From Methanobacteriota archaeon (lineage in GTDB: Archaea > Hydrothermarchaeota > Hydrothermarchaeia > Hydrothermarchaeales > SZUA-236): a stretch of DNA of 13,187 nt. Made by a program: the position numbers and the translations under genes. The stretch is from contig QIDD01000006.1 of the NCBI GenBank assembly GCA_003230355.1, positions 1 through 13,187 of the forward strand, written 5' to 3'. Under the pieces are notes generated by a model, which worked only from the letters and a program-made list of their open reading frames with translations, was not told where the DNA came from and did no database searches. Shown piece by piece: positions 6,969-12,668 of this stretch (position 1 is its first letter; every line of letters starts with the position of its first letter).

Positions 6969-7739
6969 GTGATTAACAAGCGGTTTCTCGTACTTGCAGA
7001 ACTTGCATCAGGCCAGCCAAGTGTGAGCCAAAGGCAGATATCCCTTGCCTGCGGGATAACAGTGCAGGCTGTGTCAGAGCACGTAAAAGAGCTTGTGAAA
7101 CAGGGTCTTGTCGAGGTCAGGGGTCCGCAGAACTACAGGGTAACACCAGAGGGTGTTGAGGTGCTTGTTGAGGGCGGCCGAAAGCTTCGGGACCGTGCCA
7201 GAGAGATTTTAGAAAAGACCGTCAAATCCGAGCGGCTGTTTACGGCTGTTGCCGCCACGCCGGTTGAGGCGGGTGAAACAGTTCAGGTGTGGATGGAAAA
7301 AGGGCTTCTCCGAGTTGGGAAAAAGAGGGGTGTGTCAACCACGGCAACAGTCGTTAGCGCTGCAGAGGCCGGCGATGATCTGGCGGTGAAAAACATCACT
7401 GGAATCATCGATCTCAAAATTGGGAGGGTGCGGATTCTGAAGATGCCCTCGGCGGCTGTGGGAGGCTCAAAAAACGTGGACCTCGCCTTTTTAATGTCTG
7501 AGGTTGCGGCTGGATTTGTCTGTGCCCTCGGTGTCGAAGCACTGGTTGCCATAAGAAAAGCTGGACGCAGAAAAATCACATTTTACGGCGCGATCGACGC
7601 AGCGGTTGAGGCATGCCACCATGGCCTGTCACCGGTTGTAGTCGCTTCAGAAAGTGAGCTTTCCAGGCTTATTGAAAGATTGACTGATGAATCTATTGAA
7701 TACACGCTGCAGGACTGCGCACTGGAGAGGGAAAAATAA
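6969..7739 (+). CDS. COG1497-type winged-helix transcriptional regulator
   Basis: 256 residues from the GTG at 6969. The N-terminal 60 or so residues are a MarR-like winged helix (LVLAELASGQPSVSQRQISL, then AVSEHVKELVKQGLVEVRG and YRVTPEGVEVL). After a charged helix (about 70-90) comes a C-terminal domain of about 165 residues rich in short strands (KNITGIIDLKIGRVRILKMP, then GFVCALGVEALVAIRKAG). It matches the archaeal predicted-regulator family COG1497, whose C-terminal domain is uncharacterised and probably senses a ligand. An extension to a TTG at 6921 is possible but would run over the GGTGAT site. It is divergent from cobT and just upstream of a PPOX-like gene, so either neighbour could be a target. 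The effector is unknown; a cobamide-related ligand would be speculation from position alone. Confidence 0.82.
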   Translation: MINKRFLVLAELASGQPSVSQRQISLACGITVQAVSEHVKELVKQGLVEVRGPQNYRVTPEGVEVLVEGGRKLRDRAREILEKTVKSERLFTAVAATPVEAGETVQVWMEKGLLRVGKKRGVSTTATVVSAAEAGDDLAVKNITGIIDLKIGRVRILKMPSAAVGGSKNVDLAFLMSEVAAGFVCALGVEALVAIRKAGRRKITFYGAIDAAVEACHHGLSPVVVASESELSRLIERLTDESIEYTLQDCALEREK

Positions 7740-7769
7740 GATATACCCTATCAATACAAGTTCATAGCA

Positions 7770-8174
7770 ATGATTCAGGCTTTGAAGGATTACTTTGAAA
7801 ATACTAAAGGTGTGGCTGTGTTTTCAACGGCTGATGCAATGGGAAAGGTTAACTCCGCAGTCTTTGGGCGGCCATATTTTCTGGACCACGGTCTAATTGG
7901 GTTCATCATGCTGAAACGACTTAACCATCACAATCTCAAGTCTAATTCTCATGCAAGCTATCTTTTTATTGAAGGAGACAGGGTCACGCAGGGTGTGAGG
8001 CTTCATCTCACAAAGACCGGTGAGGAGCAGGATAGCAGCCGGATGCATAGTATCAGCAGGCACAAACATGATCCCGCCGGTGCGTCGGATCGGGTGCTTG
8101 TTTTATTTAGGGTTGATATGGTGCTACCGCTGGTTGGAGATGATCTGAATAAGCTTCCATTTAAAATCGAATAA
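7770..8174 (+). CDS. Pyridoxamine 5'-phosphate oxidase-like (FMN split-barrel) protein
   Basis: 134 residues, typical of the short PPOX-like split-barrel proteins. ALKDYFENTKGVAVFSTADA, then GKVNSAVFGRPYFLDHGLIGF and HASYLFIEGD follow the usual pattern of the family: helix, strand 'va.lsT.d.dG.p', and the later strand region. The members bind FMN, F420 or haem as dimers and have varied reductase or binding roles; true PNP oxidases are longer and carry PLP-binding residues not evident here. The start is ATG at 7770, 30 bp after the regulator stop, so co-transcription is likely. In methanogen-type archaea flavin or F420 are both reasonable cofactors. The segment at about 90-112 (EEQDSSRMHSISRHKHD) is unusually polar and could be a surface loop. 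Confidence 0.75.
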   Translation: MIQALKDYFENTKGVAVFSTADAMGKVNSAVFGRPYFLDHGLIGFIMLKRLNHHNLKSNSHASYLFIEGDRVTQGVRLHLTKTGEEQDSSRMHSISRHKHDPAGASDRVLVLFRVDMVLPLVGDDLNKLPFKIE

Positions 8175-8179
8175 TACTT

Positions 8180-8205
8180 TAATCGTAACACGAAAACTAT
8201 AAATA
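8180..8205 (+). promoter_or_regulatory. nikR promoter with putative NikR operator
   Basis: TAATCGTAACACG at 8180-8192 is identical to 9332-9344 in the nickel permease promoter. It is followed by a TATA box, CTATAAAT (8198-8205), and an imperfect inverted half, GTGTGATTA (8207-8215), on the far side. The TATA centre is about 26 bp before the GTG at 8229, so the nikR message is probably leaderless and the operator would overlap the BRE/TATA region, as for autorepression. That NikR binds here is inferred. Confidence 0.6.
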
Positions 8206-8228
8206 GTGTGATTAGATGAAAACTATTT

Positions 8229-8651
8229 GTGAATGAACCAAACCTAACACGATTCGGAATATCAATACCAAATAAGCTGCTCAAAAAATTCGACGCACTC
8301 ATAGATGAAAAAGGATACACCAACCGCTCTGAAGCAATCCGAGACCTAATTCGAAACTTTCTGGTCGAAGAAGAATGGAGCGGAACAGGAGAAGTTGTAG
8401 GCTCGTTAACACTGGTTTATGATCATGATGTACGCGGAGTTTCAGACAAGCTAACAGAATTGCAGCACAGCTTTCACGGGAACATCATCTCCAGCATGCA
8501 CGTACACCTTGACGAGCATAACTGCATGGAGGTTCTAGTCATCACAGGAAAGGCAGGGGACGTGAAAAACATCGCCAGCAGCCTGATAGTATCAAGGGGA
8601 GTAAAACACGGAAAGCTTGTGATGACAACCAGCGGCGGAGACCTAAATTAA
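8229..8651 (+). CDS. nikR: Nickel-responsive regulator NikR
   Basis: 140 residues with the complete NikR layout. The N-terminal ribbon-helix-helix ([20 protein letters not shown], then [16 protein letters not shown]) is followed from about residue 50 by the ACT-like nickel-binding domain. High-affinity Ni ligands line up by spacing with E. coli His76, His87, His89 and Cys95: here His80, His91, His93 ([10 protein letters not shown]) and Cys99. Nickel binding to the tetramer drives DNA binding and usually represses uptake genes. The start is GTG at 8229; an ATG 4 bp further on is out of frame. The gene has its own promoter with a probable operator. Its last 9 bp overlap the convergent Ni/Co permease, whose promoter carries the same 13-bp sequence, making a self-contained nickel control module. 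Confidence 0.96.
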   Translation: MNEPNLTRFGISIPNKLLKKFDALIDEKGYTNRSEAIRDLIRNFLVEEEWSGTGEVVGSLTLVYDHDVRGVSDKLTELQHSFHGNIISSMHVHLDEHNCMEVLVITGKAGDVKNIASSLIVSRGVKHGKLVMTTSGGDLN

Positions 8652-9323
8652 CAGTCCGTTTTGAAGTATGAGCGCACCATAGACTATGCTTATAAATCCA
8701 AATATGAGCATGACATTTCGTGTCACGCTCTCTTTTCTAGCTTTGATAAGCGGAGAGGATATGACCATTCCAAAGGCAACCATGGCGGCCACAACACCCA
8801 GGCTGTAGATCGCTACATAAGCGATAAGCTCCTGCAGTGATGCTACGCCGAGGGATGCTGTGAAGAGGATGATCAGTTCATCGTTACTCGCCAGACCCTG
8901 CACACTTCCTATTCCAAACATGTGCTTGTGATAGTGCGTGTGAATTTTTCTTCTATCATGCATGTGAGCGTGAAGGTGGCCGTCTCCATCTTGTTTGTGT
9001 CTGTGGCGGTGAAATAATTTGATGCCTTTGTAGCTGAGGATGCTTGCTGCTCCCAACACTATGAGCATGACTCCAACAACGGTTTCAAAGTAGACAAGGA
9101 TGCGCGTTAAAAAAAAGTCGCGGTACATGTATATTAGCACGGTTATGATTCCGGCTGTTGTCATGTGGCCCAGTGCCCAGCTCAGGCTCATTTTAATTGT
9201 TTGTGAGATGGATCTGCTTTTTACGATGTAGGTTGAGACTGCTATGAGGTGGTCTGCGTCGTAGGCGTGTTTCACTCCGAGGAGGAGTGCAAGTGCAAAG
9301 AGTGGAATAGAATCCAGTAACAT
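8643..9323 (-). CDS. Nickel/cobalt permease (NiCoT-like) with His-rich loop
   Basis: About 226 residues from the ATG at 9323. Helix 1-2 carries [15 protein letters not shown] (16-30), the HAxDADH nickel/cobalt transporter signature that binds metal within the membrane. [13 protein letters not shown] (47-59) corresponds to the second conserved NiCoT motif. Around six hydrophobic helices are visible, with a cytoplasmic loop at about 105-134 holding 11 histidines ([21 protein letters not shown]), presumably a metal-handling segment. An in-frame ATG at 9410 would add 29 residues, but that DNA contains the TATA box (about 9350-9358) and the putative NikR site (9332-9344), so the shorter start is preferred. 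Convergent with nikR and probably its target. Cobalt import is an alternative or additional role, fitting the nearby cobT. Confidence 0.88.
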   Translation of the reverse strand: MLLDSIPLFALALLLGVKHAYDADHLIAVSTYIVKSRSISQTIKMSLSWALGHMTTAGIITVLIYMYRDFFLTRILVYFETVVGVMLIVLGAASILSYKGIKLFHRHRHKQDGDGHLHAHMHDRRKIHTHYHKHMFGIGSVQGLASNDELIILFTASLGVASLQELIAYVAIYSLGVVAAMVAFGMVISSPLIKARKESVTRNVMLIFGFISIVYGALILQNGLLI

Positions 9324-9330
9324 TAAATTT

Positions 9331-9358
9331 ATAATCGTAACACGTATTATATAAAGAT
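9331..9358 (-). promoter_or_regulatory. Ni/Co permease promoter with putative NikR operator
   Basis: On the plus strand TAATCGTAACACG (9332-9344) repeats the 13-mer in front of nikR. ATAAT (9331-9335) and ATTAT (9346-9350) flank it as inverted arms. Read on the minus strand, a TATA box (TTTATATAA, about 9349-9357) comes first, then the 13-mer, then the ATG at 9323, so a bound repressor would sit between TATA and the transcript start. The TATA is also usable rightward for surE. Confidence 0.62.
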
Positions 9359-9412
9359 ATCCCAAAAGATTCAGCAAACCTAGATAAACAATAGCACCCC
9401 TATAAAACAACG

Positions 9413-10186
9413 ATGAAAAATATTCTCATCGTAAACGACGACGGAATCGAATCAGCAGGGATACTTGCAGCAGCTGAGGCTGTAAAAAACCTTGGAACTA
9501 TTACAATTGTTGCACCGAAAACCCAGAAAAGCGGAGCCGGACGAAGCCTGTCACTGCGTAAACCGCTACCCACATCAAAAGTAGAACGTAACGGCTACAC
9601 AGCCTACAGCGTGGACGGAACGCCGGTGGATTCAGTGATTGTCGCGCTCTTCAGCATACTAAAAAATCCGCCTGATCTACTAATATCAGGCATAAATCTG
9701 GGTGAAAACATGAGCTCGGAGATCACTACTTCTGGAACTGTCTGTGCCGCTATCGAAGGCGCGAACCATGAGATCCCGTCTATCGCAATCTCGCTGCATC
9801 TTGAAGAAGCCCATAAATTCGGCAAGGGAACAGACATTGATTTCACGCTCTCAAAAAAGGCGCTTGGCGCTATTGCTGAAAAAATACTTTCACAAGGACT
9901 TCCGTCCGGTGTTGATCTTTTGAATGTGAACGTCCCGGATTCAAATGTAACGCGTTGCAGCGTAAAACCCACGTGTCTTGCACGGCGGATGTACAGTGCA
10001 AAGGTTCGGCGAATGGACAACAGTGCCGGTGGCTCAAGCTATTTGATCGATGGTGATGCGATTTTCGATGCTGAGCCTGGGACGGATGTTCACACGGTGA
10101 GGGTGGAAAACAAAATTTCCGTGACACCGCTGACTTTGGACTTTACATCCTATGACGGAATCAAAGATCTGGATTTTGAAATCTAG
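9413..10186 (+). CDS. surE: 5'/3'-nucleotidase SurE
   Basis: 257 residues. The N-terminal ILIVNDDGIES gives the metal-binding Asp pair (Asp9, Asp10). Ser40 in APKTQKSGAGRSLSL and Asn95 in SGINLGENMSSE complete the divalent-metal site known from SurE structures, and ITTSGTVCAAIEG matches the conserved GTVxAAxEG. The family removes phosphate from nucleoside 5'- and 3'-monophosphates and short polyphosphates in the cytoplasm. The start is ATG at 9413, preceded by a TATA-like GATAAACA near 9383-9390 at leaderless spacing; the other nearby TATA is shared with the permease promoter. Upstream it faces the divergent permease, and downstream there is a 320-bp non-coding gap with a hairpin. No truncation is seen. 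Confidence 0.95.
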   Translation: MKNILIVNDDGIESAGILAAAEAVKNLGTITIVAPKTQKSGAGRSLSLRKPLPTSKVERNGYTAYSVDGTPVDSVIVALFSILKNPPDLLISGINLGENMSSEITTSGTVCAAIEGANHEIPSIAISLHLEEAHKFGKGTDIDFTLSKKALGAIAEKILSQGLPSGVDLLNVNVPDSNVTRCSVKPTCLARRMYSAKVRRMDNSAGGSSYLIDGDAIFDAEPGTDVHTVRVENKISVTPLTLDFTSYDGIKDLDFEI

Positions 10187-10283
10187 GCCTCTATCATTCT
10201 GTAAATAACGAATTCAACCACACACTCGATTTGTTTGTCTGTAAATCTTTCAAAAAACAGATCTAACAAATAATTCAAAAGTT

Positions 10284-10311
10284 TCAACCAACATGCCAGA
10301 AATCTGGTTGA
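10284..10311 (+). terminator. Hairpin plus T-rich tract, candidate surE terminator
   Basis: TCAACCA (10284-10290) pairs with TGGTTGA (10305-10311); an alternative inner stem is CCAG-aaat-CTGG. A pyrimidine and T-rich run follows (CTTTTCCCCTTC and on). It lies about 100 bp after surE. Archaeal termination needs mainly T tracts, so the hairpin could be incidental. The remainder of 10187-10445 is AT-rich, with no credible gene. Confidence 0.35.
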
Positions 10312-10445
10312 TGGGCTTTTCCCCTTCTTATCTTTATTTCAAATCTATTTTAATTCTATCAATCTATATGTCTATCAATATATTTTTCCTATTTTTTAGT
10401 GTGTCAGCCGGATAATTGTGAAAAATCTGGAAAAACACCTCTTTA

Positions 10446-10475
10446 CAGTGAACATCGGTAGACCGTTGTTCACTG
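10446..10475. repeat. 30-bp imperfect palindrome next to the serine recombinase
   Basis: The left half CAGTGAACATCGGTA and right half GACCGTTGTTCACTG are inverted copies matching at 13 of 15 positions, with AG at the centre. It begins 30 bp beyond the recombinase stop codon. Serine recombinases act on imperfectly symmetric sites around a central dinucleotide, so a recombination (att or res) site is a reasonable guess. A transcription-termination hairpin for the recombinase (with TTTTT further on, minus strand) is the main alternative. Confidence 0.5.
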
Positions 10476-10505
10476 GCAATGAAGGTTTTAACGCAAAAAA
10501 CAGAA

Positions 10506-11366
10506 TTACCGGCGTATTTCAATAGGTAGCTTAGCCCGACGCCGCGAGATGATCTGTTGAACACCCCCGAAAACATCCTCATCCACAAGAGCCTCGTGAG
10601 GAGCGCTGCGAACCACTCCATCCCAGAGGACGCGGCCAGTGTACAAAGGATTTTTTAATATCTTGGAAATCGTTCGCTTGTCCCATTTTCCCCCGCGTTT
10701 AGTCGGCGTATCGGTTCGATTCAAGTGTTTAGCGATCTCTCCCATGCTCTTCCCACCTGAATAGAGCTGATAAATCTTTTTTACCGCATCCGCCTCTACA
10801 AGATTAACAGTCAACCGCCCATCGGTATAATCATATCCAAAGGGGTGATTAAAACCTAGATAAGGGCTTTTTTCCGGATCCAAACGATTCAGAGGTGTGC
10901 TCGCCTTTTGACGCATACCTGCATAAACCCGCTCCCCAATCTGCTCAGACTCAAGCTGAGCAATACGCTGAATGATGTCAACAACGAACCTGCCCATCGC
11001 AGTGCTTGTGTCTAGGCTTTCAGTCATACTCACAAACTCCTTCTCCCTCCTGCGCAGCTCATCCATCATCTCCATAAAATGCCTGGAATTACGGTGTATT
11101 CTATCCATCTTCAAAACAAGGAGCACATCCCAGCTATCGATATTCTCCATCAGCTCCTGATAAGCCGGCCTCCGAATGTATCTTCCAGAGTAACCATCAT
11201 CCACATACTCCTGATAAACTACCCACCCCCTTGCGCTGCAGTAGCTCCTGAGCCGTTCCACCTGTGAATCAAGGCTGAAGCCCTCTTTAGCCTGATCTTC
11301 GGTTGAAACCCTGGTGTAAAGCGCTGCCTTTAAATCCGTTTTTTCCAGAATCTTCTGCCGTTTCAT
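10506..11366 (-). CDS. Serine site-specific recombinase, short form without zinc ribbon
   Basis: 286 residues from the ATG at 11366; a TTG at 11417 would add 17. Residues about 14-155 are the resolvase catalytic domain: AALYTRVSTEDQ with nucleophile Ser21, YVDDGYSGRYIRRPAYQELM, LLVLKMDRIHRNSRHFMEMM and AMGRFVVDIIQRIAQLESEQI. Residues about 185-275 are the 'recombinase' DNA-binding domain (GFNHPFGYDY, then AKHLNRTDTPTKRGGKWDKR and ISKILKNPLYTGRVLW). Large serine recombinases usually continue with a zinc beta-ribbon and coiled coil to 450-600 residues; this one stops at ISRRRAKLPIEIRR, just where the ribbon should start. It is either a naturally short form or C-terminally truncated. It would cut and rejoin DNA at specific sites (integration, excision or inversion). 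It stands alone in an AT-rich region near a tRNA-Ser, with no other phage genes visible. Confidence 0.88.
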   Translation of the reverse strand: MKRQKILEKTDLKAALYTRVSTEDQAKEGFSLDSQVERLRSYCSARGWVVYQEYVDDGYSGRYIRRPAYQELMENIDSWDVLLVLKMDRIHRNSRHFMEMMDELRRREKEFVSMTESLDTSTAMGRFVVDIIQRIAQLESEQIGERVYAGMRQKASTPLNRLDPEKSPYLGFNHPFGYDYTDGRLTVNLVEADAVKKIYQLYSGGKSMGEIAKHLNRTDTPTKRGGKWDKRTISKILKNPLYTGRVLWDGVVRSAPHEALVDEDVFGGVQQIISRRRAKLPIEIRR

Positions 11367-11469
11367 GCCAATAGATAATCCGCTTTCCGATGCATTGATA
11401 AACCTTTCCAGAACCAAAAGTATACTCGATCTTCTTTCGCTATTCTTTAACCCCGCTCAATCCCATTAA

Positions 11470-11487
11470 AACAGTGTCGAACAGTGT
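11470..11487. repeat. Direct repeat AACAGTGT x2 upstream of the recombinase
   Basis: AACAGTGT occurs at 11470-11477 and 11480-11487, 10 bp apart (one helical turn), about 104 bp before the recombinase ATG. Such spacing suits two protein subunits on one DNA face. The core ACAGTG is also in the palindrome at 10446. The rest of 11367-11644 is AT-rich, with a short tandem repeat ATCATTCA x2 (11591-11606); I see no gene in it. Confidence 0.4.
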
Positions 11488-11644
11488 TTTTTAAATTTTT
11501 AGCCTCAAACTATGATTCAGAAATAACGACATTCATCACTAAATCATGAAATCAATAAATAAAACTATCACTAACTAGGTAACTCTATCCATCATTCAAT
11601 CATTCATTATTTAAATCACGCAATAATTAAATCTGTAAAGCGAA

Positions 11645-11696
11645 ACATATATATGTAAATAAATCAATAGATAAATAATTAAATATTCCAAGGAGG
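11645..11696 (+). promoter_or_regulatory. Promoter and ribosome-binding site of the orphan 112-aa gene
   Basis: ACATATATATGT (11645-11656) is a perfect 12-bp palindrome containing a strong TATA box. A start about 26 bp later would give a short leader holding AAGGAGG (11690-11696), 7 nt before the ATG at 11704. GATAAATAATTAAATA just after is a second AT box. Confidence 0.5.
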
Positions 11697-11703
11697 CGTT
11701 CAA

Positions 11704-12042
11704 ATGGATTTTGATGAATTCTGGGAGAACACAAAAAAATTACTGTCCAAAGACTTTGAATTAGAAACAATTTCCAAAACCAAATTTAAAACCGGGTTTG
11801 ACGGCACCGGCGGGGTGATAGTCGTAACGCCAAGTTCGACAAACATGCCCCGCGATGTAAGCAAAGGAGACTTCAAAAAAGTATACCTGCGAATGCACGA
11901 GCTGAAAAGAAAATATGAAGACATATACCGCCCAGCCCTATACCAGCGGATCACTCGCAATTCTTCGTATATCCTGCCCATAATCAAAGCAGTTCATACA
12001 GAAGGAGGGAAACAAAAAACATTGGAAAAACAAAAAAAGTAA
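11704..12042 (+). CDS. Hypothetical 112-aa basic protein
   Basis: I do not recognise the family. The protein starts MDFDEFWENTKKLLSKDFEL and has no signal peptide or membrane helix. A central strand-like segment with a glycine lead-in (FDGTGGVIVVTPSSTNMPRD, about 33-52) is followed by a basic helix (FKKVYLRMHELKRKYEDIY) and ITRNSSYILPIIKAV, then a very basic tail (GGKQKTLEKQKK). The overall pattern, small, basic and mixed alpha/beta, would suit a nucleic-acid-binding or toxin/antitoxin-like protein, but this is only a guess. The strong AAGGAGG ribosome-binding site and a clear TATA box argue that it is a real, expressed gene. It lies between the serine recombinase and tRNA-Ser, so it may belong to the same mobile region. 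No partner gene is adjacent. Confidence 0.75.
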   Translation: MDFDEFWENTKKLLSKDFELETISKTKFKTGFDGTGGVIVVTPSSTNMPRDVSKGDFKKVYLRMHELKRKYEDIYRPALYQRITRNSSYILPIIKAVHTEGGKQKTLEKQKK

Positions 12043-12066
12043 CAGCATATGTAACAAAAAAATATC

Positions 12067-12152
12067 GCCGGGGTTGCCTAGCCCGGAAAGGCGGTAGGCT
12101 CGAGACCTACTTCTCCACCAGGAGAGCGGGAGTTCAAATCTCCTCCCCGGCG
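12067..12152 (+). tRNA. tRNA-Ser (anticodon CGA)
   Basis: This 86-nt sequence folds as a class II tRNA. Acceptor arm GCCGGGG pairs with CCCCGGC, with discriminator G. The D stem is GCC/GGC. Anticodon stem GTAGG/CCTAC has loop CTCGAGA, placing CGA at 34-36, so it reads UCG serine codons. The long variable arm is TCTCC-acca-GGAGA, the serine hallmark, and the T arm GGGAG/CTCCT has loop TTCAAAT. No intron is present and CCA is not encoded (TTG follows). A T-rich tract (CCTTTTTCTTT, 12158-12168) soon after probably ends transcription. Serine tRNA genes are frequent integration targets in archaea, but I found no duplicated 3' tRNA end in the window. Confidence 0.95.
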
Positions 12153-12207
12153 TTGCACCTTTTTCTTTGCACAAAAAAAACCCGCCTGAAAAAGAAACCC
12201 GCATTTC

Positions 12208-12256
12208 CGCCCTACAAAACCCTGTTTTGTATTAATTCGTTCCACGAATTAGGGCG
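12208..12256 (+). other. Compact three-stem palindromic structure 3' of tRNA-Ser
   Basis: An outer stem CGCCC/GGGCG (12208-12212 with 12252-12256) encloses two adjacent perfect hairpins: ACAAAAC-cct-GTTTTGT (12214-12230) and TAATTCG-ttcca-CGAATTA (12233-12251). The outer stem extends with TTT/AAA after one mismatch. The result is a three-way junction with almost no unpaired bases, starting 55 bp after the tRNA. It may be a structured small RNA, a palindromic mobile-element end or attachment site, or a composite terminator. No known RNA family is recognised. Confidence 0.5.
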
Positions 12257-12321
12257 AAAACGCTCCGAAGAATGTTGGATAAAAGAATTCAATCGAGATC
12301 CATGTTTCACTTGAAGAATAG

Positions 12322-12613
12322 GATAACTTTACAAATCAGTCGCTTCTTGAAGGCATGGCATCAGGCTGCGCAGTTATCTCCAGCGATGTTGGACTGACAA
12401 AAAAGGTTGTCACACCAGATGTGGGAATTCTTGTCGGGCTTTCGGCAAAGGAGATATCTGATGCAATGAAACATCTATTTGATAATCCTGATTTAATTGA
12501 ACACATGGGGCAAAAAGAGCCGGAAAAAAATTCTAGATGAACACAGCATAGACATGTATATTGATTATATAACAAAGGTTCAACATAGTCAACGGCGAAG
12601 AAGTCCAGTATAA
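12322..12613 (+). pseudogene. Glycosyltransferase (GT4-like) C-terminal remnant, truncated and frameshifted
   Basis: The frame from 12322 reads DNFTNQSLLEGMASGCAVIS, then SDVGLTKKVVTPDVGILVGL and AMKHLFDNPDLIEHMGQK. This matches the donor-binding C-terminal part of GT4-type glycosyltransferases, where LLEGMASGCAVISSDVG is the E-rich nucleotide-sugar motif. A TAG sits directly before it (12319-12321) and the N-terminal two thirds are missing. The frame ends at 12540, but the true tail continues in another frame after a G run (12507-12510): GKKSRKKILDEHSIDMYIDY, then ITKVQHSQRRRSPV, stopping at 12611. One extra G would explain the shift. It lies between the tRNA-side palindromic structure and the terminal gene, so it is probably leftover DNA at a site of repeated insertion or deletion. 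Confidence 0.8.
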
Positions 12614-12668
12614 AACTCTTCTAAACTGATATTTTGATGTGTTCAACCAATATTTGCTAGGCCGCACA

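Noticed and set aside
9604..10127. Minus-strand frames inside surE
   Set aside because: They are shadow frames opposite a full-length conserved gene.
10364..10621. Open frame (-) overlapping and extending past the recombinase 3' end, as a possible zinc-ribbon continuation by frameshift
   Set aside because: It contains YLL and FCVK, faintly like a zinc-ribbon start, but no CxxC pairs follow and it runs through the palindrome and AT-rich spacer.
12067..12152. tRNA-Ser as the att site of the serine recombinase
   Set aside because: Large serine recombinases seldom use tRNA genes (tyrosine integrases do), and no duplicated tRNA 3' end is visible in the window.
11938..12204. Minus-strand frame across the tRNA
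   Set aside because: It reads through the tRNA-Ser gene in antisense; no credible protein.
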